Of a stretch of 64,000 nt of DNA, positions 1 to 11,406 are shown in pieces; within the stretch, counting starts at the first letter, position 1; every line of letters starts with the position of its first letter. Both the position numbers and the translations under genes were made by a program. The notes under the pieces are model-generated. The model searched no databases, was not told where the DNA came from, and was given only the letters and a program-made list of their open reading frames with translations. Origin of the DNA: Whitmania pigra (taxonomy: Eukaryota; Annelida; Clitellata; Hirudinida; Haemopidae). The stretch lies in assembly GCA_021613335.1 (NCBI GenBank), contig JAJTWR010000266.1, positions 191,001 to 255,000 of the forward strand, written 5' to 3'.

Positions 1-230
1 CGAGATTGTGGGGAGTCTGGAGGGGGATGATCATCAGGATCAAGAGGTTGGTGATGATTACGGTTGTGTGATTGACGATGATAGTAAAAATGATATTTTG
101 AATTATAATATTACTCGTAATGTATTAACTCCCTTTCTGCCAATGACAATGATAATCTAAGAACAATAATATTCTATGATAATTTAATATTAATGTGGAA
201 TTTCATTAATTTTGCATTGAATGATATCAG

Positions 231-771
231 GAAATATCACACCTGCTGGATGAATTAGAGCTGTTAGTACATACCTTGACTACAGGGATTAAATATCTGC
301 CAAGCAGCACTCCAATAGACAGGTATGCATGAGCATGTAAAGTTATTATGAGTCATTATTACATTAACATAACACATTATGCAGGTATGCACAGCACTTG
401 ATGTCACAATCCCTACTGAAGGCTTCTTTGAAGCTTGTGTCGAGTGACAGGGGAACGTACGAAGCTAATGAAGATTACGTCGTGTAAGTTTCATTGTTCT
501 CAGTGGAATTAATGTTTGTGGACACCAGTAATTACAACAATAAGTTGCTCACATCTATCATTTGATTAGTTTTTGTGAAAATAATTAATATTTATCAATT
601 TACGAATAACACGGAGATCATAATTGACGGGAACGACTTTCTGACAGACAACTGCGAGACGTACTTCTGAAGCTTCCGATGTCCGAGGAACTCGTCGAGG
701 AAACTCAATCGAGACTCGGTCACGAGCACCTGAAGAACACCATCATGAGGAACATCGAAGTGTTGTGTTGA
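231..771 (+). CDS. 3' part of an unrecognised helical protein gene
   Basis: Three exons splice in one open frame: 231-322, 385-483 and 648-771 (stop TGA 769-771). Each is bounded by AG and GT (gtatgc, gtaagt donors) and the phases agree (2, then 2). The 104 residues are Leu- and Glu-rich, look alpha-helical and end NIEVLC. The gene continues upstream; 1-116 is open and may hold another exon, but I could not choose its donor. I do not recognise the family. There is no signal peptide or membrane segment in the visible part, so it is probably cytosolic. The phase-consistent splicing makes a real gene likely; the function is unknown. Confidence 0.6.
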
Positions 772-1380
772 CGAATAATAATTACAAATTAATGAATAAA
801 CATTAGCATTGACTCAGCTAACTGTGCTATTACTGATGCGAATGCATTCGATTTCATTATTGAGGTCATCATCATCATCATCATGATCGTTGTTACAGCC
901 GACATCGTTTTAAAACTCAATTTATGACTGTTTTTGTACCTGTGCGCATATATTTCTTAATTCACGTTTACTTGCGTGCCTCGACACGTTCGGGTATCAC
1001 CATCATCGACTGACAATTGTCATCAACATTTAGTTTAGAATATGACTGACATCATATACCTACTTGGTATTTGTAACATCTGCTTGAAACTTAAAATCAT
1101 TGGTTTGTGATTTGAAATGCATTGCATTTGTTCTGTACATGTTGTTAAAATAAGTGAAGAGTGTCTTCAGTGGACAATCATTCGTACTTTTGTTAAGATG
1201 ATGTGTTTGGTTGCAGGTGCAATTATTGAAAGAATAATAATGCAAGCAATCAAGACAATTAAGGCACAAGGCTTACATATTCTTAATATCACTAATATTG
1301 TTGAGGCTCTCAACAAAATCAAGCAACTTTATGATGTGCATCTTTAGGCTCGTTACGACGTTGATGTCGTTCATAAATTC
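772..1380. other. Intergenic, no gene seen
   Basis: AT-rich spacer between the plus-strand gene end and the 3' end of the first tandem paralogue. It contains a short (ATC)n run near 865-885. Short open frames here lack splice or family support. Confidence 0.5.
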
Positions 1381-2410
1381 TTAAGGGTGTTTTCTAGAAA
1401 ACCAATAAAAAATGAAAAAGTCTCCCATAAACACAAAAGCAGCCGCACGACCATTTTGGAAGCGGAAGGACCTAGACACGACGTACAATAAAAAAAGACG
1501 AAAAGCCGAGTCGACCTTGTTCTTCGTTAGATGAGTGACGTATCTAACTATTATTGAATTTTCGTGTCCAGATTTATCTCTGCGCTCGACATTGGAATAA
1601 TCTTTGCTATCAGAACATGAAATTTCATCCTTCCGGAGAGCTTCGTTCTTTAAATCTTTTTTAGCTTCTGCTTTCATTTTCAGAAGTTCGGATTCTGCTT
1701 TTGATTTTTCTGCAGCAAGTTCTTTTTCCATCTTAAGTTTCCTTTTCTTGTCATGTTTGTCTTTATGTTCTTTATATTCCTCTGGAAAATCTGGAAAAAT
1801 TAGTTATTATTATTATTTTATTAGTTATTTGTAAACCTGTAAATATGTAGCAAATCAGTATATTTGATCATTAATTGCTGCAAAGTTATTATTGATTATT
1901 TAGTTAATATAAATTTATTGCAGCCTCAAACCTTTCTTCAAATAATACATAATTTTTTCTATTTCCATGTAGGACAAGCGTGTCTTGTTCTTCGAATGTT
2001 CCACATTTCCCAAAGATTCCCAATCAAAATACTTCAAATCTTCAGCTATTGTGGCTCCATTTTCTTGGAGAAATTCACTAATTACTTTAATTCTTTCCTG
2101 TTTACTATATTTAAATATTTCTTGTAAAATTTTATCCAATTCCGTCCTCGATGTCTCTGAAGATTTTCACAAAATTGGATCATCAAAGAAATTTAAGCAA
2201 TTGGAAAAATTACTAACTGTGGAGAATTGTCTCCATCTCTTCATTGGATAATATACCAAGCCTTTCCAAAGTACTTCTTTCCACATATGTCAAATCATCA
2301 ACATTTTTGACTCCATTCTGTATTAGGCAATCTAACAACTTTACCACTCTTCCTGAATCTTTTGGTTCATTAAGAATCTTGCAGACTAATGCTTGCAAGT
2401 CTTCATTCAT
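1381..2410 (-). CDS. Tandem SAM-like membrane-tail protein, copy A
   Basis: Three exons on the minus strand: 2218-2410, 1932-2156 and 1381-1790, both introns in phase 1, giving 275 aa. Exon 1 encodes a helical module with the pattern DL-x-x-L...LERLGILSNEE. Exon 2 encodes a second related module containing EDLKYFDWESL and EIEKIM. Exon 3 opens with DFPEEYKEHK, followed by a Lys/Glu-rich coiled-coil stretch and an aromatic hydrophobic tail. The start was chosen at MNEDLQ because the other three copies begin at the same point. The modules resemble SAM domains in their Leu/Gly spacing; that is inference. The exon 2 module carries a small insertion (EHSKNKTR) absent from the other copies. It lies tail-first in a four-gene array with the same exon plan. 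No enzyme motif is seen; a membrane-anchored adaptor is only a guess. Confidence 0.75.
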
Positions 2411-4712
2411 TACAAGTTCTGCAATGTTATTAAGCATATGAAGTTTGATTTGTTTATTACAGGTATTATAATAGTGCATTATAATATATTATATTGCTTT
2501 ATTCCATATAACTCAGATAATTCCCGGATGCCCTAGAAGAGGAAACACAGAAGTAGATAAATGTTATTTTTAAAGAGAACTTATACTCATACTTATACAT
2601 AAGATAGTCTTAAGTTAAAGTCTGATGAATTAATTTTAATGAAATTGACAATGCCGTTATAATTTACACTTCGTCGATTGATCGAGAAATTACTGTAGCG
2701 AGCTAATCAGAAGTTGCAAAAAACCTTAACTTATGACAGGAAAAAGAGCTTACTTTATCGTGGAGCATGAGCCGAGCTTGATGAAAATGAACGGAAATGA
2801 AATCTTCAGTAAGCACAAAATACCTCAGCAGCTTAATTCTGGAAAATTCATGACTCATGATGTTTGTAAATCCTGCATAAGCGAAAGCAATTATTTATCG
2901 AAAATTAAAAGGATTTATAAACAATTTTTTGTCTTATCGAGGAATCATTCATTTTGACGTCTAACTAAAGATATAAATAAGTTCGCATCACCTTGGAGTC
3001 AATTAACCAGCTTGTGTCGTAACCTACATTAATTACCTGTTACGATTGTGCTTATAACAGAACACTAATTAAGATTTTACATGTTGGCAATTAAAAATGT
3101 CAAGGAGAGGACTTTAAATTTAACTTTAGAAATACTTTATTAGACACAATTGAAGGGTACTTTTATTCGTTCTTTCGTCTGTTCCAGCTTCCTTATTTAC
3201 TGCTACATTTTAGGGTGACCATAAAAAATGTTGACTTTCGTGAAATTTTAGTGAGAAAATCTTGAATTACACACTTATAGGAACCGAACGTTGAATTAAA
3301 GATAAAACTGGATTTTAGTATAATTTATCGGAGATGTAAACGCAATTTCACTTCTCAGTTTGGAAGCCGAGTTTTATTTAATAAACCATTTCTTGTTTCA
3401 ATGCTAATTATTATTGCAATAATATTATAATAATGAATTCTACAACAATTTTAGGGAGATATTGAATTAAGAATATTATTACAATATAGCATTTAAGAAC
3501 AATTAATACCATTTTTAATAAAAAATTTAATAGGCACCCAAGAGATTAAAATGCTATAATTTTATTTAATGTTATATATAGTAACGTTATGTTATATTAT
3601 GGTATATAATGTTACATATATAGTAATGTTGTATAATATATATATATTATATTATATTATGTAATGTTATGTATAGTTGACATTTATCGAGGATTCCAAC
3701 TTCAGAGCCTCGAAGTTATAAATAATTGCTGACATGGAGCACAATTAGGCAAGTCCCTAAAATTGTTCTCCTTAGTACTGAAAAATAAGAATTTTCATTA
3801 AAGTTCTGAAACAATAAAAGTAACAATTATATAAATTAATTCAGTTAACTATTTGATTTAGATATTATGTAATTATTTATTAAGTTATAATAATTTTAAA
3901 TTAGTATAACTAATTATACTAATAATTTTAAATTAGTATAACTATAATATAATCCCATGGTCTTAAATCAAATTGCTATTTAATGATGCTGATAAGAATA
4001 AGTCAATCCTTAAAGGCTTAATAATGGAAAGTGTTTCTTTCCAGAAAGTTGAAAACAACCATCACAAATATCACAAAAAATACATAATTAGTTTAAACCA
4101 ACCTTGAGAATATATGTATATATTCAACTTACCAATTATAATTGTAATGATTATATGATCGCACATTGAAAATATGAATCCAATAAACAGAAATGCAGTA
4201 AACTTTATGACTGAAATATTAAAATGTTGTCAAATATTAATTTTTTGATTGTAATTGTAATTGTAACTTCATTTATATAGCGCCATAAGCATAGCATCAG
4301 AGGCGCTTCTTGTAACCATTTATATAGCGCTCCTTCCCGAGGGCGCTGGCGGCAGTACAGGCTGGGTTTCGAACACGACACATTACGACTGTTGCCATTA
4401 CCGCTGTATGCAGGCACTTAACCCATTCGGCTAACCTGCACGCCAGCGCTGATAATAGTGATAGTTAGATAATAATAATAATGATAATAATGATATTAAT
4501 AATAGTAATAATAATAAAAGTCATCCATTAATTGTATATTTCAATGTTTTTGAAACAGCTTATCAACATCTTAAGAGGTACAAATGTCAAATAATCTTTA
4601 GATTAAAACTCTCCAAGCAATTTGAAGCTAACAATTTAATAAACAAATTGTCAAATTGTTCTTACAGAACAGGACTTATAAATTATTTATCATTAAAGAC
4701 ACAAGCACTACT
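2411..4712. other. Spacer between tandem copies A and B
   Basis: Very AT-rich, with TATAT runs near 3570-3670. It carries one SINE (annotated separately, about 4244-4447) and an imperfect AAT tract near 4465-4520. I see no exon of a fifth paralogue. Confidence 0.5.
4244..4447 (-). repeat. tRNA-headed SINE
   Basis: Read on the minus strand, the head starts GCAGGTTAGCCGAATGGGTT (A-box-like, similar to a Leu/Ser tRNA 5' half). About 60 bases later comes a B-box-like GTGTTCGAAACC. The body contains GCGCTATATAAATGG and again GCGCTATATAAATGAAG. It ends in repeated TTACAA units near 4244-4265. This head/body/short-repeat-tail layout is that of a SINE transcribed by RNA polymerase III. A second partial copy lies at 47761-47805. 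Confidence 0.75.
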
Positions 4713-5819
4713 CTAATTAAAAATATATTTATCTGAAAGTATGTCGTAAGTAACTTCATTATAAACTTTCAAACTTAAACTTAAGCTACATGTGTTTGTA
4801 ATATTAAGCTCACCATGTTCCAAAGGCTTGGCAAATCTTCCAAATATGAGCCAAAGCTTAAGCAAGATTTTGATTAGCAGAGTTAATAATTGATTCAAAT
4901 GGAATTCTTCATGAGGAATATTTCTGAATGATGTTCGTGCCTCTAATGGAGTTTCAATTACTGGTTCGACAAGTGCGGAATTCGAATTTGTATTTTCTTC
5001 CAGTATTTTTCTCAGAAATATTTCGGACTCATTTTTCTGCTTGATCAAATTAGTCTCTCGAGCCAAGCGATTGGCTTCGTGCTTTTTTGTTTTGTGTTCC
5101 TTATATTCTTCTGGAAAATCTTAAAATCAACTAGCTCAGTTGAGGTGAGAGAATATTTATAATGGAGAACCATTTTTGAAGTTTTGACCCCTTAAAGTCA
5201 TTTAATGACGTTATCCATGGAAGTATAATATGTGATTCACCGAGGTTCATGTCTTACTTGAAAGTTTGTGTAAGTATAAATAACAACAACTAGCATGTTT
5301 TTAAGTTCGTGATTGAATTGTATGTTATTGAACAAACTTAAAAACAATTCTTACTTTTCCTCACAAAGTACATTATCTTTTCTATGTCCATCTCTGACAA
5401 AATATTTGTATTTTTTAAAGATTCCCAGTCGAAGTATTTCAAATCCTCTGCTCTTTCAGCACCACAGCTTTTCAGGCATTCACGAACCTCCAGGATTCTT
5501 TCCTTTCTTCTGCTTCCTTTAAAAATGTCTTCCAAGGCATCTTCCAAAGTCATTCTCGATATTTCTGCAAAATTTCGGAGTATTGTGATTTGGTGCATGA
5601 AGTGGCATGAAGTTCGCGACACCAACTGTTCATAAGTGCATAAATTTCGTCGTTGGACAATATGCCCAACTTCTCCAAACACTCTTTATCCAGATACTCA
5701 AGATCATCAACATTTTTGACACCTTTCCGAGTTAAATAAGTTAGCAACTGTTCTGTTCTCTCCGCATTTTGTGTTTCGCCGAGAATCTTACAAATTATGG
5801 TTTGCAATCCATTCATCAT
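4713..5819 (-). CDS. Tandem SAM-like membrane-tail protein, copy B
   Basis: Exons 5627-5819, 5355-5564 and 4713-5119 splice in phases 1 and 1 and would give 269 aa. Module 1 (MMNGLQTIICKIL...) and module 2 (AEDLKYFDWESL...SEMDIEKIM) match those of copy A; exon 1 has the same 193-base length as in copy A. Exon 3 begins NFPEEYKEHK and carries one strong hydrophobic segment (LLTLLIKILLKLWLIF). A good GTGAGC donor at 4814/4813 lies just after that segment, so the true C-terminus may be spliced to an exon I could not find; the stop at 4713 is then only the unspliced end. Start set at the first of two adjacent ATGs by comparison with the paralogues; the donor of exon 1 (GTTGGT) is weak. Confidence 0.7.
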
Positions 5820-6705
5820 GACGGTCTCTAACAAATTAATAATTTTATTATTACCAAACAAAATAACCTTAATTAATGTTACTAACCAGATTTCAAAAGT
5901 TATATTTATAAAATTAAGGAATTCAATTAATACATCAAATATGAAATGTAATAAGACTCCAACGAAACAAAAATATACCTGAAAGTAGTGACGAAGGAAA
6001 TTTTTGGGAAATCCCACAATCAGACGTTTACTTTACGAAGATTATGTGGGTTTAGGTTGAGAAAAAAAAATCTACATTCCAACAAAAAATTATGAATTTT
6101 TATAAAATAAAAAAAAAGTTCATAAAGTTTACAACATTAAACTACAAAACTTTTGTCTGCTAGAATCACAATAAGTGCAACACAACATATCCTTTTTCCA
6201 GAACTCACTTCAAAAGTATTTCAACTGATTTCTAACTAATTTTAGTGACCTTAAAGTTATTCACGATTTGACGTAATTTAGTTATCACGACTAAATTTTA
6301 CTGGCTGTTGTACTTTACCTACTTTTTAATCAAATATTTGTTTGTATCAAACAGATGGAAATATCCTTAAAATTCGGCACAAGCAGTTTTATTTAAAAAT
6401 ATTAATATTAATAGCATTAATTTATAAATAAATAGAACATAACATTAGCCGGAGTTTATGAGCAGAGGATTCGTGAAATAATTTCCAAGTTGAGTCTATA
6501 GTTTGAATTTATACGAAACCCTGGAGTATTTATAGGAAACAAATGCATGACAATTGGACTGAGGCAGGCAATCAATCAAGTTCTATGTCCCGGTATGTGA
6601 TATTTTCTCCAGACCTGGAAATATGAAGGCTGTTGTTTGATTGCACTACTCAAAATTTAATCACAAAAGATGGACCAAGTTGCGAAGAATCATTTTGATT
6701 GGAAC
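5820..6705. other. Spacer between copies B and C
   Basis: AT-rich DNA with poly-A and poly-T runs near 6060-6120. No supported exon is seen. If the donor at the end of copy C is used, a small terminal exon of that gene could lie here. Confidence 0.4.
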
Positions 6706-7684
6706 TCACCGTTCTCTAAGGGAAGCGTAGATTGAGCATATAAATAATATTTGAGCGAGAAACTGGAGGACTCGAAATGTCATGCAGCTTGTTTCTTGTG
6801 ATCTTGAGGTTTCACTAAAACTTTCTCTTGTGCCCTCTAATACTTGATGTGTCTTCTTAAATGTTTTATCGAAAGTATCTCTGAAATGTTGGGTCTCCTT
6901 TTCAAAAATCGTTTTCTGAAAATCCAGTAAATCGAGTTCTTGCTTCAAATGATCGTTTTTGGTCTTTTTAGCTTTGTGTTCATTATATTCTTCTGGAAAA
7001 TCTTAAAAATAATTCCTTTCTGTAATAAGCGAAATATAACAACAATTACTCTAATAAATGTTTAAAATAGTTTTGCTAAAAATCTTCATTTTCACATATT
7101 GCTGAAGAAGCACTCTCAAGTTGTCTTAAGCACAACAGCATTATTAACATTTAAGGCAACATTACATTCTTCAACGAATCTCATGATCTTCTTTATCTCC
7201 ATCTCTGACAGACACTTCAGTTCTTCCAGACTAAACCAGTCAAAGTACTTCAAATCAGAAACTTTTGAGCAGCCGTTTTCCTTGAAACGCTCGATCACGT
7301 TTGGCCGAGGATGTTTCAAAATGTCACGAAGACCTTTGTCTAAGGACATCCTGAGAATGGCTTCAAGATTTAAAAAGAAATTATTTTCATAAATTGTAAT
7401 AAAGTGCAATCAAAAAGAAATATGTGGAGAGATTTCAAGATTTTTCAACTTACGGTTTTAACCTAAATTAAACTTTCGTTTAAAAATCACGTCTTACGGA
7501 TTGTCATCAGTTTGAACTCTTCATCTGTTAATTCTCCTCTGAAATCATCCCTGGTCAGATATTTCAAATCGTCCTCATTTCTAATTCCACTCTCTTCCAG
7601 AATGTTCAACACCTTCCTCAGTCTGTCTGAATCCTCATCCACACTTAAAACTTCACCAACCAATTGTTTTAAATTAGTATCCAT
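6706..7684 (-). CDS. Tandem SAM-like membrane-tail protein, copy C
   Basis: Exons 7498-7684, 7166-7360 and 6706-7001, phases 1 and 1, 225 aa unspliced at the end. Module 1 starts MDTNLKQLVGEVL and contains EDDLKYLTRDDF. Module 2 has SDLKYFDWFSLEEL and EMEIKKIMRF. Exon 3 begins YFPEEYNEHK and is followed by a charged helix and a short hydrophobic tail (FLAQILFICSIY). As in copy B, a consensus donor (GTGAGT) sits close to the stop, so the last residues are uncertain. Its coiled-coil part is shorter than in copy D. Function unknown; same family as its neighbours. Confidence 0.7.
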
Positions 7685-8458
7685 CCAGATATTTAAAATG
7701 TTTATTTTCTCAATTCACTGGTTTTACTCTCGGAAAGTCCCTAGATCATCTGCGATAAGTGAGTCGTGTCGTGGTGGTATCATTGTTATAATTATTGTTC
7801 TTATCATTATTACTTTGTTTATTAATATTATTACTATTGTTGTTAATTTATTATTATAATTATTATTGGTATTATTATTATTATTATTATTATCATCGTC
7901 ACCATCATTTAAAATGATAGATATAAATGACAATTTATATGACGTTTTCAAGTGTTTACTTTTAATTATTTATTTAGTTTTAAATTCTGTGATTCGATCA
8001 TGCTAACCAACAATTGGTAGATTTTATATGGCAAATAAACATGGAAATTATTTATCTCATAATTTCGATTTTTTCAAAGTCACATACTTAAAATGAACTC
8101 AAAAATCAAGTAAATACTGTATGAACTTATCCAAATGACAATGATTCCAATGGAACTAAAAACAATCAAGTGACACAAAATAACCAATTTTTGTAAACAT
8201 TCTCGAGGCAATCAACTACAAAAGTTATTAATAAATCTTAAAGTAAATAGAGAAGCAACAAAAGTGAATATGTAAGTCAGTTTAAATAGAATCCAACCAA
8301 GATATTCATAGTTGATTGACAATCCCACATCAAAAAGTTTTGTTGGCCAAGCACTGAACCACCAAACTCAAAACTGCAGCATTTAAATAGAGTGAATTTG
8401 AAAGTAAAGCCAGCCCGGGCAAATATGTGGACGATTCCAGGCTGGAAATACGGCGTGC
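7685..8458. other. Spacer between copies C and D
   Basis: AT-rich DNA with imperfect trinucleotide tracts (ATT/AAT, about 7780-7910). No gene seen. Confidence 0.5.
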
Positions 8459-9798
8459 TTAATTGAAAATGTCAATTAGATCCAGCTCCCTCTGCTTCTC
8501 TTGAAGTTGGAATTCAATTTCTTTAATCGAACCACTCACCCTCTCCAGATGTTCCTTTCTGCGATTCCACTCGTGCACGAGCACATAAAGCTTTGCTGCC
8601 ACGTATAAACCCAGAACGGTGGCGATCATCGAAAGGATTACTAACAAGGCCGTATGCATGTCCCGACCACAAGCAATCAAAATGATGAAGAGAACGAAGA
8701 AGCAGCAAAAACCGATAAAAGGTAATAAATTTTCTCTGCGAAACAACAAATACTCCATCGAAAGACTGCTTTCTTCCCTCCTTAACCTGGCCAATTCGTT
8801 GCGAAGATATTGAATGAAATTAAGTATGCCATTTCTTCTTTCGAGATCATTGTCGCTCGGATTTACTTTTCCTGCGATTAACGTTTTGACTTTGAGGTCT
8901 GCAACTTCTTTTTCTCTCTTCAGCTTCAATTCCTCTTTTCGTTTATTCCGATGTTCTTCATATTCTTTGGGGAATTCTGAAGCAAATACACCAAAGGGTT
9001 GCAAGGAATTATATTCACAAATTGCTTATAAAGTAATTACATCTTAAGAGCTTATTAATGATAATGATATGAGTAATGGAAAATAAAAGTTAGAATGAAA
9101 AGGTTTTATTTCTAAAGAAGTTCATCAATTAAAAAAATTAAAAAAGACACCTTTAAGCTGCTATCAAGTTTAACAATAGGAGTGATCTAGCAATTTAGAG
9201 ACAAATGTCTGAAACATTAATCATTCGTGATGATCAGTTACTAACTTGACTTTAAATATCTCATGATCTTCTCAACCTCCATTTCAGTCAATCCTCCCAG
9301 TTCATTCAAGCTGTTCCAGTCAAAATATTTCAGATCCTCAGCTGAACTTGCTCCTCCACTTTCCAGGGTCTGTGTTACTTTTTCAATTCTTGATTGGTTT
9401 CCATGCGACAGAATTTCCTCCACAGCTTCTCTAATTGTGACTGTTCCTAGAAAAATGACTTTCTTGATTGAGTCTCATTATAATATAATAGTTTACGAAA
9501 ATCACTTAGCAACATTTCTGTCAATCAATCACTGACACCGACTAATAAAATTAATTTTGCTTGATATAAATTTTAATCAATATTAAATGTAACATTGGTA
9601 TGTAAATATACCATGTGAAAGCTTGTCGATCTCCTCTTTTGTCAAAATTCCAATGAAATTATCGATCGTCAAAAATTTCAAATCTCGTTTAGATCTGACC
9701 CCAGATTTGTTCAGCATATTCATCACCAGCTTTAGTTTTTCTGAATCTTTTTCAACAACTAAAAGTTCGCAAATAATTGTCTCTAAATCAGTCTCCAT
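8459..9798 (-). CDS. Tandem SAM-like membrane-tail protein, copy D (longest)
   Basis: Exons 9612-9798, 9246-9446 and 8459-8976, phases 1 and 1, giving 301 aa. Module 1 (METDLETIICELL...) and module 2 (AEDLKYFDWNSLNEL, EMEVEKIMRYL) match the paralogues. Exon 3 opens KFPKEYEEHRNK, then a coiled-coil region, two clear membrane segments (about residues 195-215 and 219-245), and a second coiled-coil ending LDLIDIFN. Copy D therefore looks like the fullest version: cytosolic helical modules, double membrane pass, cytosolic coiled-coil tail. A role as a membrane-anchored adaptor or scaffold is inference from architecture only. Confidence 0.8.
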
Positions 9799-10691
9799 TT
9801 AAACCAAACGATGTTTTCCGACCTAGAGAGGTAAATCCGGGAATCCCCCGACTCAGTTGCATAGCTGAAAATAAACACGAAGAATATATAATTACCAACT
9901 CAAAACTTTAAATATAATTCAATAATTGAATGCATCAAAATTGCAGTGCCATAATTTTTTACTTTAACTGCAAAAAACAAGGTTGATCCTGAATTTTGTG
10001 ACAGATTTCGATGCTGCCATTTTTTTTAAACGTTTCTTCATTTCGTTCACACAAATCTAATTAAATCTAAAAATATTTTATTATTTATACAATATAGCAA
10101 CCAAATAACAAAAATAAAAATTATTTAATCAAAACAATGGCGTTTGATATTTATTTTTTATTCGAAAGAAAGAGACACAAAACTTATGTGTTCGATAGAT
10201 GGCGCACAATATTTACAATAACATTTACTTATAAACTCATACAGTCGGTAGATGACGCTCGATATTTATTTTTTAAACTCATACATTCGATAGATGGCGA
10301 AACATTTATTTTGTTATTCGAAAGATGGAGTCACAAAAACTCCTGCATTCCATAGATGGCGCGCAATATTTATTTTTATAAACTCATACATTCGATAGAT
10401 GGCGTCTAACATTTATTTTTTATTCGAAAAATAGAAACACAAAATTCATGTATTCGATAGATGGTGCTCAATATTTATTGCTATAAACTTATACATTCGT
10501 TAGATAGCGGTTTATATATATTTTTTTTTTATTCGAAAGACGAAGTCACAAAATTCATATAGATGGCGTTTGATGGTTATATCTTGTTCGAGAAATTTTT
10601 GTGACTCAAAGCCGAAGCCTGGAATTTCCAACACTCTGCTCCGGAGCCCCTAGCTGGTTGTTCGAGTTGTCGAAATTCATTCGAAGTAGAC
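9799..10691. other. Head-to-head intergenic region with degenerate repeat array
   Basis: This separates the minus-strand copy D from the plus-strand gene at 10692, so it must hold both promoters. Most of it is occupied by the repeat described at 10190-10570. No coding exon is seen. Confidence 0.5.
10190..10570. repeat. Degenerate GATAGATGGCG repeat array
   Basis: About eight imperfect occurrences of a core TTCGATAGATGGCG (variants GGTAGATGACG, CATAGATGGCG, GTTAGATAGCG) spaced roughly 40-60 bases apart. They are interleaved with AATATTTATTTTT and AAACTCATACA blocks. Related cores occur at about 39478-39600 and 58681-58696, so this is probably a dispersed family, not a purely local expansion. 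Confidence 0.65.
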
Positions 10692-11406
10692 ATGGATTCA
10701 ATTAGTAAGATATTTAGTTCTGTTAATAAAATAGTTACGCTCATTTTCAACCGACGTTTTGCCTTGAGTATGGTAGTAACTACTTCGATATAGTCAGCTA
10801 TTCACTGATATTCACCACTAATGCAAAACATTTTGCTTTTAATATTATAAATACTGAGATGACAACTTTGTTCTAGATATCGAATACTTTAGGAATAGTT
10901 TAATTGGAGCTAATGAGTCTCAAAAGAAGAATTTAATTGACAATCTGGGAGAATACAAGTATTTCCTTGGTGAAGTCAGTGATCTGAAGCTTAAGCTGCT
11001 CGACAAATACAACAGACTGAGATTCCTAAGAGCCAAACGTTTGGGAAGTTGCCCAAATGGTGAGTAAACAAATCGTGTTTCCTATGGTATCGATAAAGCA
11101 AACTGCATAGTAGAACTTATTAACTCTTTAAATAATAATTCTTTTTTGTAATAAATGAAGTAATGCACTTACAAAAACTCTAAAAAAAACCTTCAAATGC
11201 AGATATTTTATCATTAACTTCCTCCAGATGAAGAAATAAAAACACATCTGAAATCACTTGATCCTAACAAATTTGAAAATTTCCTGGTCGATAAAAGGGA
11301 ATTTGCAAAGAAATGTGACGATGAACAAAGCAGGCTCATAAAAATATTTGAAGGCCACATGGACACAATCTATCACGAGGCCTGCAAATTGTATAAGGAA
11401 TACTAA
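10692..11406 (+). CDS. Small orphan helical protein, 124 aa
   Basis: Three exons: 10692-10704 (ATG, 13 bases, GTAAGA donor), 10877-11059 (GTGAGT donor) and 11228-11406 (TAA). Phases 1 and 1 agree and the frame stays open to the stop. The protein is Lys/Leu/Glu-rich and probably all alpha-helical. It includes the stretch NKFENFLVDKREFAKKC and ends CKLYKEY. No signal peptide, membrane segment or known motif. It lies head to head with copy D of the SAM-like family, about 0.9 kb apart. I do not recognise it; a lineage-specific gene is possible. Confidence 0.6.

Noticed and set aside
2733..2957. Plus-strand open frame of 74 codons
   Set aside because: No homology, no splice context, and lies in AT-rich spacer between tandem copies.
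4350..4447. Functional tRNA gene
   Set aside because: A and B boxes are present but no proper acceptor stem or anticodon arm; it continues into a SINE body.
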